DNA from: JAKCDU01 sp035551615 | GTDB taxonomy: Bacteria; Actinomycetota; Acidimicrobiia; Acidimicrobiales; Palsa-688 | Length of the DNA stretch: 64,000 bases | NCBI GenBank assembly: GCA_035551615.1 | Contig: DASZNC010000030.1 | Location: 10,611 to 74,610, forward strand | Reading direction: 5' to 3' | Part shown: one piece after another, positions 32,127 through 40,663 of the stretch | Layout of the letters: each line of letters begins with the position of its first letter | How positions within the stretch are numbered: the first letter of the stretch is position 1 | Notes under the pieces: generated by a model | What the model was told of the DNA's origin: nothing | Database searches by the model: none | What the model saw: the letters and a program-made list of their open reading frames with translations, nothing else | Program-made: the position numbers and the translations under genes

Positions 32127-33065
32127 TCACCGCTCGGACAGCAGGCGGTCCGCCGCTTCGTAAGGGTCGATCTCCCGTTGTAAAAGGAGAGCGCTCGTAC
32201 GGCCATCGGCCTTCTCCTCGACCTCCGCCCGGATGCGCGCCACCAGAACCTTCTGGAGCTCGTCGAGAGCCCGCTGGTCGCGACGCCGGGCCAGGTCGCC
32301 ACTCTGTTCCAGGTGGGCGCGGTGGTCGAGGATGGACTGCCAGAGGGTGTCGGTGCCGTCGCCGGCGGCCGCCGAGCACAGAACCACCGGGGGGCGCCAC
32401 TCGCCCATCGTCATGCTCATGTCGAGCATGTTCTCCAGGTCCCGGCGGGTCTCCTCGGCGCCGGGGCGGTCGGCCTTGTTGACGGCGAACACGTCGGCGA
32501 TCTCGAGGAGGCCGGCCTTGGCCGCCTGTATGGCGTCACCCCAGCCGGGGTTGACCACCACCACCGTGGTGTCGGCGGTCCCGGCGACCTCCACCTCGAC
32601 CTGGCCCACGCCCACCGTCTCGAGCAGGACCAGCGGGTAGCCGCAGGCGGCCAGCGTGCGCAGTGCCTCAGGGGCGGCCAGCGCCAGACCGCCCAGGTGG
32701 CCGCGGGTGGCCATCGACCGGATGAACACGCCCTCGTCGAGGGCGTGGCCCTGCATGCGGATGCGGTCGCCCAGGATGGCGCCCCGGCTGTAGGGCGAGC
32801 TGGGATCGATGGCCAGCACGCCGACCAGGCCGCCGCCGGTCCGGGCCTGGGCGATCAACCGGTCGGTGAGCGTCGACTTGCCGGCGCCCGGCGCACCGGT
32901 GATGCCGACCACGTGATCGGCCTGACCGTCGGCGTAGACCAGGCGCCCGACCTGGCGCGACGGGGCGCCGCCCCGCTCGACGAGGGAGAGGAGCCGCCCC
33001 AGGGCGGCCCGGTCGCCGGCCCGGGCGGCGGCGAACAGGGTCTCGGGGTCGCGGGCGGGAGGCAT
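32127..33065 (-). CDS. meaB: Methylmalonyl-CoA mutase-associated GTPase
   Basis: G3E-family GTPase that guards cobalamin loading of methylmalonyl-CoA mutase. 312 residues. The Walker A motif GITGAPGAGKST, the DPSSPYSRGAILGDRIRM block, the Walker B region ETVGVGQVEVEVAG and the NKADRPGAEE guanine motif are intact. The mutase genes (mutA/mutB) are not in the window. ATG start, with a weak GATACT element 8 bases upstream. Its 3' end abuts glgP. Confidence 0.92.
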   Translation of the reverse strand: MPPARDPETLFAAARAGDRAALGRLLSLVERGGAPSRQVGRLVYADGQADHVVGITGAPGAGKSTLTDRLIAQARTGGGLVGVLAIDPSSPYSRGAILGDRIRMQGHALDEGVFIRSMATRGHLGGLALAAPEALRTLAACGYPLVLLETVGVGQVEVEVAGTADTTVVVVNPGWGDAIQAAKAGLLEIADVFAVNKADRPGAEETRRDLENMLDMSMTMGEWRPPVVLCSAAAGDGTDTLWQSILDHRAHLEQSGDLARRRDQRALDELQKVLVARIRAEVEEKADGRTSALLLQREIDPYEAADRLLSER

Positions 33066-33094
33066 GGCCGACCAGTATCGCCCGCGACGGGTCG

Positions 33095-33100
33095 TAGGCT
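33095..33100 (+). promoter_or_regulatory. -10 box of the M20 peptidase gene
   Basis: TAGGCT ends 6 bases before GTG 33107. Confidence 0.4.
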
Positions 33101-33106
33101 CCAGGT

Positions 33107-34270
33107 GTGCGAGAACACGTGGACGAGGACCGCCTGGTCGAACTGACCAAGTTGCTCGTGGCGGTGGACACCCGGAATCCCCCGGGCAACGAGGCGCCCA
33201 TCGAAGCGGTTGTACGCGACGCCCTCGATCACCGCACGCACCGATGGCAGTCGGTCGAGCCGGCGCCGGGGCGGCTCTCGCTGGTCGCCGAGATCGAGCA
33301 TCCCGACGGCGCCGACCCGGGCCGGCCCACGCTGATCGTCAACGGCCACCTCGACGTGGTGCCGGTCAACGCCGACGCCTGGACCCACGACCCCTTCGAC
33401 CCGCAGGTCGTCGACGGCCGCCTGTACGGCCGGGGCACGGCCGACATGAAGGGTGGCATCGCCGCCGCCATCTGTGCCCTCGACGTCCTGGAACGGGCCG
33501 GGCGAGCACCGGCCTGCAACCTGGCGTTCCATCTGGTCGCCGACGAGGAACGGGGCGGCAAGTGGGGCACCCAGGCACTCCTCGACGCCGGCCTCATCCG
33601 GGGTGACGCCTGCTTGGTCCCCGAGCCGACCGACCTGGAACTGTGCGTCGCCGAGCGGGGTCTGCTGCAGGGGCGCATCCACATCACCGGACAGCCGGGC
33701 CACGGCAGCCGGCCGCGCGACGGCATATCGGCCGTGGAACACGGTGCCCTCACGGTGCTGGCCCTGCACGCCGCCGACTTCGGGGGCGAGGACCACCCGC
33801 TGCTCGGGCGGCCGACCGCCAACGTCGGGACGATCCACGGCGGCAGCGCGTTCAATGTGGTGGCCGAAACGTGTGTGGTCGGTGTCGACCGGCGCATCCT
33901 GCCCGGGGCCACCGTCGAGTCCACCCAGGCCGAGATCGAGGCCCGCATCCACGCGGCCGGGATCGACGGGCTGCGCTACCGGTTCGAGCTGGACACCTTC
34001 GGTGAGGCCAGCGAGATGTCGGCCGGCGACCCGTGGGTGAAGCACGTCGGTGACGCCGTGGCCCGGGCCACCGGGCGGGAGCCGGGGGTCATCGGCATGT
34101 CGTTCACGACCGATGCCCGCTTCGTGCGCAACCAGGCCGGCATCCCGGCCGTCGTCTGCGGACCGGGCGCCATCGACCAGGCCCACACCGACGACGAGTA
34201 CGTGGACGTGGCCCGCCTGATCGACGCCACGGCTGCCTTCGCCGAGCTGTTCGCCGCCTACGGCGGCTGA
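33107..34270 (+). CDS. M20 family metallopeptidase (ArgE/DapE-like)
   Basis: Zinc-dependent deacylase of 387 residues. Metal and catalytic motifs are complete: VNGHLDVVPV (His ligand and catalytic Asp), RGTADMKGG (bridging Asp), ADEERGGKWG (general base Glu and Glu ligand), PEPTD, and the C-terminal GAIDQAHTDDEYV (His ligand). The lid domain carries GHGSRPRDG. The family contains acetylornithine deacetylase and succinyl-DAP desuccinylase. Nothing nearby belongs to arginine synthesis and lysA is 28 kb away, so the substrate is left open. Confidence 0.85.
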   Translation: MREHVDEDRLVELTKLLVAVDTRNPPGNEAPIEAVVRDALDHRTHRWQSVEPAPGRLSLVAEIEHPDGADPGRPTLIVNGHLDVVPVNADAWTHDPFDPQVVDGRLYGRGTADMKGGIAAAICALDVLERAGRAPACNLAFHLVADEERGGKWGTQALLDAGLIRGDACLVPEPTDLELCVAERGLLQGRIHITGQPGHGSRPRDGISAVEHGALTVLALHAADFGGEDHPLLGRPTANVGTIHGGSAFNVVAETCVVGVDRRILPGATVESTQAEIEARIHAAGIDGLRYRFELDTFGEASEMSAGDPWVKHVGDAVARATGREPGVIGMSFTTDARFVRNQAGIPAVVCGPGAIDQAHTDDEYVDVARLIDATAAFAELFAAYGG

Positions 34271-34589
34271 CCGCACGGGGGCCACCACCACCCGGCCAGG
34301 GCAGCTCCACCCCCCGGGCCCGGTGGGTCCGGCCGTCAGCTACCGCGGCGAACCCCCGAGCACCGGCCCCCCTCGCCCGTCGATTCTGGGCGATAGGACG
34401 TCACTATGACGTTCTATCGACCACAATGCCGAGCACCGGCCCCCCCGCCCGTCGATTCTGGGCAATAGAACGTCACTATGACGTTCTATCGACCACAATG
34501 CCGGCCCGGACCGGTGGGCCCGACGCCGGAGGTCGACCCGATGAGGCCCGACGCCGGAGGTCGGCGCCGCCGGCGGCCGGCGCCGGCAG
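34271..34589. other. Gene-free spacer between convergent genes
   Basis: 319 bp without a coding signal. It holds the tandem palindromic repeat at 34358-34502, and after that a second short direct repeat, GGCCCGACGCCGGAGGTCG (about 34517-34535 and 34545-34563). No obvious terminator with a T-tract is seen. Confidence 0.6.
34358..34502. repeat. Two tandem 72/73-bp repeats, each with a 27-bp palindrome
   Basis: Copy 1 spans 34358-34430 and copy 2 spans 34431-34502; they differ by one indel in a C-run and a few substitutions. Each contains the near-perfect inverted repeat ATAGAACGTCA-CTA-TGACGTTCTAT, centred at 34405 and 34477. The right arms are identical in both copies. In copy 1 one left-arm base differs (ATAGGACG). 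Centre-to-centre spacing is 72 bp. Protein-site, REP-like or recombination-element interpretations are all open. Confidence 0.85.
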
Positions 34590-35138
34590 CTACAACGCCG
34601 ACGCCCAGGCCGTCGCCGTCTCGCAGATGCGGGGGTCGACGCCCTTCAGGCCGTGGTCCTTGCCTTCGATCCACTCGTGGGTCACCGGACCGGGAATGGC
34701 GGCGGTGGCCGATTCCATCTCGGCCGGGGTACCGAAGGTGTCGCGGGTGCCGGAAACGAACAGGCACGGGACCGACAGGGTCGGGAAGTGCTCGGTGCGC
34801 AGGGAGTCCGGCTTCCCCGGTGGGTGCAAGGGGTAGCTTACCAGCAGCAGCCCGACCGCCGGCAGCCCTTCGGCCACCGCCATGGAGCACATCCGTCCAC
34901 CCATCGAGCGGCCTCCGAGCAGCAACCGCCGGACCGGTAGGGCGGCCGCCTCCTGGCACACCGCCTCGATGAGGACGGGCGCCCGATCCGGCGCCCGTCG
35001 GCCGGCCTTGCGGTACGGGAAGTCCATCCGGACGACAGTCGCCCCCAGGGCGGTGAAGGCCCGGTCCAGGGCCACCAGGGTGGCCTGGTCGCGATCGGCG
35101 CCGGCACCCGGCGCCAGGAGGACCCCCAGGTCTTTCAA
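34590..35138 (-). CDS. Small alpha/beta-hydrolase (KANL3/Tex30-like)
   Basis: Predicted hydrolase of 182 residues. The N-terminal strand GVLLAPGAGADRDQ forms the oxyanion region. The nucleophile elbow is GGRSMGGRM, the acid Asp is in VSGTRDTFG, and His is in EGKDHGLKG, so the triad is complete. The start is set at TTG 35138, which overlaps the stop of the upstream gene (TTGA). A longer frame runs inside that gene. Last gene of the operon from 39581. The substrate is unknown. Confidence 0.7.
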   Translation of the reverse strand: MKDLGVLLAPGAGADRDQATLVALDRAFTALGATVVRMDFPYRKAGRRAPDRAPVLIEAVCQEAAALPVRRLLLGGRSMGGRMCSMAVAEGLPAVGLLLVSYPLHPPGKPDSLRTEHFPTLSVPCLFVSGTRDTFGTPAEMESATAAIPGPVTHEWIEGKDHGLKGVDPRICETATAWASAL

Positions 35139-36388
35139 ACGACGGCGCGCAGCATGTCGTGCAGCTTGTCCGCCTCGTCGTAGATGTCCTCCGGGCTGTG
35201 CTCCTCCTCGATGGCCGTGGCCAGGGCCCGGGCCCGGGTCCGGATGCGGAACCAGTCGACCTCGTCCATGCCGATCAGCGGCGCGCCCTCCGACTGCTCG
35301 ATCCATTCGAGGACTGCGTCCCGGCGGGAATCGTCGGTGGGATCGCCCGTCAGCCGGCCGCAGGCGGCGAACAACTCGGCGACCGCCCGGTAGCGGCGCT
35401 CGTCGGCGTCGTCGTCCTCGTCTTCACCCCCGCCGGCCACCCGGTCGAACAGGTCCTCGACATCGCGTTCGCGATCCGAGTCGACCAGCAGGTCGTTGCC
35501 CTCCCAGGAGTAGGCGATACCGCCCTGGTCCATGAGAAACCCGATCTCGGCCCGCTGATCGGGAAGCCAGTCGGCCAGGTCGTAGACCGTCCGTTCACCC
35601 GACGATGCGCCGGCGGCCGTGCCCGGCTCCCCGACCGGCAGGTCGTCGTCGAGCGGAACCGGTTGCACCGGGGCCAACAGCTTCTCCAGGATTCCGGCCT
35701 CCTGGCGAATCTGATCCTCCAGCGCCTCGTCGGCCCCGAGGGCGGACAGCAGGCGCCGGGTGACGCGCCCGACGGCCGCCCACTGGTCCTCGTCGAAGGG
35801 GCCGTAGTGGTCGGCACCGAAAACCGCCGCTGATGCCTCGGCCACGTCGGCGTCGGCCTGCATATCGGTGGGATCCTTGTGCAGGCGGTGGGCGGCGTCG
35901 GCCAACAGGCGCACCGAGGCGGAGAAGTCGTCGTCCGCTACGTCCTCCTCCTCGTCGCCGAACCCGTCGCCGAACCCGTCGCCGGATCCGACGCCGAACC
36001 CGTCGCCGTCCCCCGACCCGTCGACGTCGAGCGAGTCGTCCGACCCGGTCCCCGACCGGTCGGCACCGGTGTCGGCCAGGCCGGCCTCGGCGGTCGCCCC
36101 CAGGGCGGCCACCAGGTCGTCCACCCGGCCCTCGTCGCCGGCGTCGACGACCAGTTCGTCGTCTTCGAAACGGTGCTCGATGCCCAGGTCGTTCAGCCGG
36201 ACGATGAGCTGGCCCCGATCCCGATCGGTCCAGCCGTCGATCCGATAGCCGACCTCGTCGTCATCGTTGCCGCCGGCCAGCTGCGGCAGCGCCGAGAGGG
36301 TCAGCTTCTCCCGGCAGGAGTGACACCGCCCGCCCCGCAGGCCGGACAGCTCGTATCCACAGGTCGCGCAGTACCAGATCTTGGCCAC
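35135..36388 (-). CDS. Unrecognised acidic protein: zinc ribbon plus internally duplicated module
   Basis: 417 residues, very acidic. Cys7, Cys10, Cys22 and Cys25 (CATC...CHSC) form an N-terminal zinc ribbon. Two alpha/beta segments of about 45 residues, 52-96 and 272-316, resemble each other (for example DRGQLIVRLNDLGIEHRFED against QRAEIGFLMDQGGIAYSWEG). Each is followed by a helical segment (about 160-240 and 333-417) sharing a (K/G)DPTD motif. So the body looks like a tandem duplication, separated by a Gly/Asp-rich linker (about 112-153). No enzyme motif is seen. The GTG start follows the previous gene by 4 bases. A regulatory or scaffold role is only a guess. Confidence 0.75.
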   Translation of the reverse strand: MAKIWYCATCGYELSGLRGGRCHSCREKLTLSALPQLAGGNDDDEVGYRIDGWTDRDRGQLIVRLNDLGIEHRFEDDELVVDAGDEGRVDDLVAALGATAEAGLADTGADRSGTGSDDSLDVDGSGDGDGFGVGSGDGFGDGFGDEEEDVADDDFSASVRLLADAAHRLHKDPTDMQADADVAEASAAVFGADHYGPFDEDQWAAVGRVTRRLLSALGADEALEDQIRQEAGILEKLLAPVQPVPLDDDLPVGEPGTAAGASSGERTVYDLADWLPDQRAEIGFLMDQGGIAYSWEGNDLLVDSDRERDVEDLFDRVAGGGEDEDDDADERRYRAVAELFAACGRLTGDPTDDSRRDAVLEWIEQSEGAPLIGMDEVDWFRIRTRARALATAIEEEHSPEDIYDEADKLHDMLRAVV

Positions 36389-36392
36389 GGGG

Positions 36393-37937
36393 TCAGGGCT
36401 TCTGCTTCTTGGGCAGGATCGGTGCGTCCCGCCCGGTGCCGGACGCGGCCGATCTCGATGCGGCCGATCTCGAGGCGGCCACGGCCGCGGCGCCGACGAG
36501 CGGCTGTTCGTTGATCTCGTGGTACTCCTCCTCCACGTTCACCGACCAGACGTCGTGGTTGGCCCCGAACAGGTTCTCCACGGTGAGCATGGCGGTGTAC
36601 ATCGAGTGGTCCTGGTTGTTGTAGCGGTGCATGCCGTTACGGCCGACCGGAAACACGTTCCCGGCATGGTCGGCCAACCAGGCGCGGATGCGGTCGACGT
36701 TGGCCGCGTAGTCGACGTCGTAGTAGGGGTAGGCCTTGGGCATGCGCACCACGTAGCCCCCTTCGACCTTGGCCGGGTCGATCAGCCCGAGCCGGCCCAA
36801 CTCGTCGGCGCCCCGGCGGATCAGAACGTCGTCGTCGGCGTTCCAGTCCTGGTCGCCCTCCTCGACGGTGTACTCGAGGCCGAGCACGTTGCGGCCCTCC
36901 TTGACGAGGAAGGGTGACCATGAGCCGAAGTTCTGGATCCGCATGGTCTTCACCGTGGTGTCGTGGATGTAGATCCAGTTGTCGTCCCATGGCACCTCGC
37001 TCTCGGGGACGACCAGGGCGACGGTGAGGAAGTCGCGGTAGTAGAGGTCGTCGGCCGCCCGCCGGACATCGTCGGGCACCGGCGGGTCGAAGGCATGCAC
37101 CAGCTCGGCGATGGGCATCGACGAGATCACCGCCGACGCCTCGTACTCGGTGGGTGCGCCGGACTGCTCGGCGGTGACGGAGACGGCCCGGCCGCCCTCG
37201 TGTCGGATCCGGGTCACCTTCGTGTTCATCATCACCTTGGTGCCCTGGCCCTCGACCAGTTCCCGGCACCGTTCCCACATCATTCCGGGGCCCAGGCGGG
37301 GGTACTGGAACTCCTCGATCAGCGAGGTGATCTCCTTCTGGTTGCGCCGGGGCAGGAGGGCGTTGATCACGGCGGACGCCAACGACAGGTTCTTCACCCG
37401 TTGCGCGGCCCAGTCGGCCGGCATTTCGCTGGCCGGGTGACCCCACACCTTCTCGGTGTAGGTCTTGAAGAAGTGGTTGTAGAGGCGTGAGCCGAAGCGG
37501 GCGACCAGCCACCCCTCGTACATGTCCTGGCGGGCCGGCGGCCGGATGCGGGCCCAGATGTACGACAGGACACACCGGACGGCCTCGACCACCCCCAGGT
37601 TGCCCAGGGCGTTGGACGCCTTCAGGGGATAGTCGTAGAACTGGCCCCGGTAGTAGATCCGGCTCTTGCGGGGGCGGAGCATGAAGTCCTCATCCGGCAG
37701 GACCTCGTGCCAGAAGGCCTCTACCGGTGCCACCTTGGTGAAGAACCGGTGGCCGCCGATGTCGAACCGCCAGCCTTCCCGCTCGACGGTGCGGCTGATC
37801 CCGCCGACCACGTCGTCGGCCTCCAGGACGGTGGCCTGGCGGCCCGCCTTGCCCAGCTCATAGGCCGCCGTCAGGCCGGCGGGGCCGGCACCGATGACGA
37901 CTACGTCGCGGGCCAGGTCGGCCGGTTGGTCACTCAA
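36393..37937 (-). CDS. FAD-dependent oxidoreductase, amine oxidase/UDP-galactopyranose mutase-like
   Basis: 514 residues. The dinucleotide-binding motif VVVIGAGPAGLTAAYELGKAG is followed by an acidic end (VLEADDVVGG), and the block GWRFDIGGHRFFTK resembles protoporphyrinogen oxidase and UDP-galactopyranose mutase relatives. The C-terminal FAD contact is MHRYNNQDHSM. The tail is low-complexity and contains a short repeat SRSAASRSAAS. It starts at TTG 37937, supported by GAGGAG 6 bases upstream. Gene order with a membrane glycosyltransferase suggests a cell-envelope sugar or lipid role, but the substrate cannot be read from sequence. Confidence 0.8.
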   Translation of the reverse strand: MSDQPADLARDVVVIGAGPAGLTAAYELGKAGRQATVLEADDVVGGISRTVEREGWRFDIGGHRFFTKVAPVEAFWHEVLPDEDFMLRPRKSRIYYRGQFYDYPLKASNALGNLGVVEAVRCVLSYIWARIRPPARQDMYEGWLVARFGSRLYNHFFKTYTEKVWGHPASEMPADWAAQRVKNLSLASAVINALLPRRNQKEITSLIEEFQYPRLGPGMMWERCRELVEGQGTKVMMNTKVTRIRHEGGRAVSVTAEQSGAPTEYEASAVISSMPIAELVHAFDPPVPDDVRRAADDLYYRDFLTVALVVPESEVPWDDNWIYIHDTTVKTMRIQNFGSWSPFLVKEGRNVLGLEYTVEEGDQDWNADDDVLIRRGADELGRLGLIDPAKVEGGYVVRMPKAYPYYDVDYAANVDRIRAWLADHAGNVFPVGRNGMHRYNNQDHSMYTAMLTVENLFGANHDVWSVNVEEEYHEINEQPLVGAAAVAASRSAASRSAASGTGRDAPILPKKQKP

Positions 37938-37961
37938 AAGAAGCTCCTCGCTGCTGGAGAC

Positions 37962-39581
37962 CTACCCGGTGTAGCGGGTCAGGTTCTCGAACTCGTAGTA
38001 GGTCTTGCTGTTGGCATGCACCAGCGTCACACCCGCCGACGGACGCAGCAGGTTGAGCCAACTCTGCAGGTAGCCGCAGTCGCCGCCCAACCCCGCATAG
38101 CCGTCGCGCCACACCAACCACACCGTGTGGTTGGCGGTCACCCGGGTGATCGCCGCCTGGGCGAACTGCGACACGTTGGTGCTGGAGATCGTCTGCCTGT
38201 AGTCGACCCAGTTCACCCGTTGCGGGCCGATGGCCCGGGGGAAGGTGATCTCCGACACCCCGCGGACGGTGAGCAGGCGATCGACGGCCGGTCCCAGCTG
38301 ATCGGGACAGTAGATGACCAGATCGCCGGGCTGGGCCTGGGCGTTGAGCACGGTGGCCACGCTGACCGCCTGGGTGCGGGTGGCGGCGTTCTCGGTCTGC
38401 CCGGTCATGAGGCCGGCCACCACCAGAACGGCGACGCAGCCGACCCGGAAGCGCCGCCCGGGGATCACGGCCACCCCGGCGCCCATCACCAGGAGGAACA
38501 GGGGCAGCACCACCGCCGTGTAGCGGGCCACGAAGGCGGCGTCGGCCACCGCGCCGAGGGCGACGGCGACGATGAGAGTGGCCACGCCGATCCCGACCAT
38601 GGGGGCCATCCCGGGCCGGGGCTTCAACTCGATGACGACCGCCGGGCCGGCCTCGGCCTGCCGCACCCGGCCATCAGCATCGGCCAACAGCACCCTGGTG
38701 CCCGGTGCTGCGGTGCGGCCGAAGGTGCCGATGATGAACAACAGGAACGTGGCGTACATCAGCAGGCCGCCCCACGGCCCGCTTCCCGACCAGTCGGCGA
38801 ACACCGTCAGCAGGTCGCCCGGGTTGGCCGAAGTGGTCCATGGCGTGCCCGTGTGCAGGGTCTGGAAGATGAAGACCGGCGCCCAGGGGAGCCAGACCAG
38901 ACCGCCGATGATCATCGCATTCAGGACCGAGCGTCGCCGGCCCGACCGGTAGATCCGCCACATGAGCCAGAGGGCGGCGGCCAGGACCAGGTACACCCCC
39001 CAGTAGTGGGTGTAGAGCAGGGCGGCGGTGACGGCGCCGACGGCCACGCGGCGTCCCGGCGTTGGGTCCTCGTAGGCCGCACTGAGGGCGATGAACCCGA
39101 GCAGTGAGAGCAGGATCATCAACGAGTACATGCGCGTCGTCGTCGCGTAGTTGATGGCGAACGGTGACGACAGGGCCAGGAAGAAGGTGACCCACCCAAC
39201 TGTCCGGCCCCCCAGGCGCCGGCCGGCGATCCAGAACACCGGGAGGGTCAGCACCGAGATCACACCGGACAGGGCCCGGACGGCGACGTCACCCGTCCCG
39301 AACAGCGCCATCCAGTAGTGCAGCAGCACGTAGTAGAGCGGGGGGGCGCCATCGTGGGCCAGGGCGCCGGGAATCTGGCGGACCGGCAGCCGGGCGATGT
39401 TGACGCTGATGGTCTCGTCCAGCCAGAGGGCGCTGGGCGCCCAGAAGCGCAGCGCCAGGCCAGCGACGACGGCCAGCGCCCCGACCGCAGCCAGGGCCGG
39501 GTGGGGACGCCGACGTTCGCCGAATAGGGTGTCCAGCAGGCCCTTTTCGACGAACGCGGGGCTGCTTGCCGTGGTTTGCAC
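37962..39581 (-). CDS. Membrane glycosyltransferase, GT-C fold (PMT/ArnT-like)
   Basis: 539 residues. After a cytoplasmic N-terminus and a first membrane helix, the motif LWLDETISV (Asp55-Glu56) gives the acidic DE pair typical of GT-C enzymes that use polyprenyl-phosphate sugars. About ten to eleven hydrophobic helices follow, and the last 130 residues form a soluble, probably extracytoplasmic domain. It likely moves a sugar from a lipid carrier onto an envelope acceptor. First gene of the four-gene operon ending at 34590. GTG start, 8 bases after TACGAT. Confidence 0.82.
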   Translation of the reverse strand: MQTTASSPAFVEKGLLDTLFGERRRPHPALAAVGALAVVAGLALRFWAPSALWLDETISVNIARLPVRQIPGALAHDGAPPLYYVLLHYWMALFGTGDVAVRALSGVISVLTLPVFWIAGRRLGGRTVGWVTFFLALSSPFAINYATTTRMYSLMILLSLLGFIALSAAYEDPTPGRRVAVGAVTAALLYTHYWGVYLVLAAALWLMWRIYRSGRRRSVLNAMIIGGLVWLPWAPVFIFQTLHTGTPWTTSANPGDLLTVFADWSGSGPWGGLLMYATFLLFIIGTFGRTAAPGTRVLLADADGRVRQAEAGPAVVIELKPRPGMAPMVGIGVATLIVAVALGAVADAAFVARYTAVVLPLFLLVMGAGVAVIPGRRFRVGCVAVLVVAGLMTGQTENAATRTQAVSVATVLNAQAQPGDLVIYCPDQLGPAVDRLLTVRGVSEITFPRAIGPQRVNWVDYRQTISSTNVSQFAQAAITRVTANHTVWLVWRDGYAGLGGDCGYLQSWLNLLRPSAGVTLVHANSKTYYEFENLTRYTG

Positions 39582-39589
39582 CGGCTTGA

Positions 39590-39595
39590 ATCGTA
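39590..39595 (-). promoter_or_regulatory. -10 box of the glycosyltransferase operon
   Basis: TACGAT on the minus strand, about eight bases before GTG 39581. Confidence 0.35.
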
Positions 39596-39642
39596 CCCAG
39601 CCGGAAACCCACAGTCATATCAAGGCGGCGGCCCGGCCACGC

Positions 39643-39648
39643 TACATT
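39643..39648 (+). promoter_or_regulatory. -10 box of glpX
   Basis: TACATT ends 7 bases before GTG 39656. Confidence 0.45.
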
Positions 39649-39655
39649 CGCTTCC

Positions 39656-40663
39656 GTGGAAGAGCATCTGGGTCCCCGACCGCAAGCCCCGGACCGCAAC
39701 CTGGCCATGGAGCTGGTGCGGGTGACCGAGGCGGCGGCCATGGCTGCCGCCCGCTGGCTGGGTCGCGGCGACAAGGAAGGGGCCGACGGGGCCGCCGTGG
39801 ACGCCATGCGCATCGTGCTCGGCGGCGTCCCGATGGATGGCGTCGTCGTCATCGGCGAGGGCGAGAAGGACGAGGCCCCGATGCTGTACAACGGCGAGCA
39901 GGTCGGCGACGGCACCCCGCCCCTTGCCGATGTGGCTGTGGACCCGATCGACGGCACCACGCCGACCGCCCTCGGGCGGGGCGGCGCCCTGGCCGTCATC
40001 GCCGTCAGCGCACGGGGCACGATGTTCAACCCGGGCCCGTGCGTGTACATGGAGAAACTGGCGGTGGGCCCCGAGGCGGCCGGCAAGGTGAGCCTCGAGC
40101 AGACGGTCACCGAGAACCTGAGGGCGGTGGCCGAGGCCAAGGGCGAGTCGGTCCGGGATGTCACCGCCGTGATCCTCGACCGGCCCCGTCACGCTGACCT
40201 GATCGAGGAGGTTCGCAGCAACGGCGCCCGCATCCGGCTGATCACCGACGGCGACGTGGCCGGTGCCATCGCCACCGCCTGGACCGACTCCGGGGCCGAC
40301 ATCCTCTTCGGGATCGGCGGCACCCCCGAAGGGGTCATCGCCGCCGCCGCCCTCAAGTGCATGGGCGGGGAACTGCAGGGCCGGCTCTGGACCCGCAACG
40401 ACGAAGAGCGGGCGGCCGCCCTGGCGGCCGGCTACGACCTGGATCGGGTGCTGGGCCTGGACGACCTGGTGGAGGGCGACAATTGTTTCTTCGCCGCCAC
40501 CGGGATCAGCGACGGAGAGCTCCTGCGCGGAGTCCGGTACAACTCCGTGGGCGCCCAGACCGACTCGCTGGTGATGCGGTCGAAGTCGGGCACCGTCCGC
40601 CGGATCGATGCCCGGCACCGGATCAAGAAGCTGTCGTCGTACGCGGCGGTCCGCTTCGAGTAG
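39656..40663 (+). CDS. glpX: Class II fructose-1,6-bisphosphatase
   Basis: Gluconeogenic phosphatase that hydrolyses fructose-1,6-bisphosphate. 335 residues, typical of GlpX. Metal and substrate motifs are VVIGEGEKDEAPML, DVAVDPIDGTTPTALG, ITDGDVAGAI and FGIGGTPEGVIAAAALKCMGG. GTG start, probably leaderless. The last 41 bases overlap the 3' end of the convergent 2H/GNAT gene. Confidence 0.95.
   Translation: MEEHLGPRPQAPDRNLAMELVRVTEAAAMAAARWLGRGDKEGADGAAVDAMRIVLGGVPMDGVVVIGEGEKDEAPMLYNGEQVGDGTPPLADVAVDPIDGTTPTALGRGGALAVIAVSARGTMFNPGPCVYMEKLAVGPEAAGKVSLEQTVTENLRAVAEAKGESVRDVTAVILDRPRHADLIEEVRSNGARIRLITDGDVAGAIATAWTDSGADILFGIGGTPEGVIAAAALKCMGGELQGRLWTRNDEERAAALAAGYDLDRVLGLDDLVEGDNCFFAATGISDGELLRGVRYNSVGAQTDSLVMRSKSGTVRRIDARHRIKKLSSYAAVRFE

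Noticed and set aside
34358..34502. CRISPR array
   Set aside because: Only two directly adjacent copies with no unique spacers and no cas genes.
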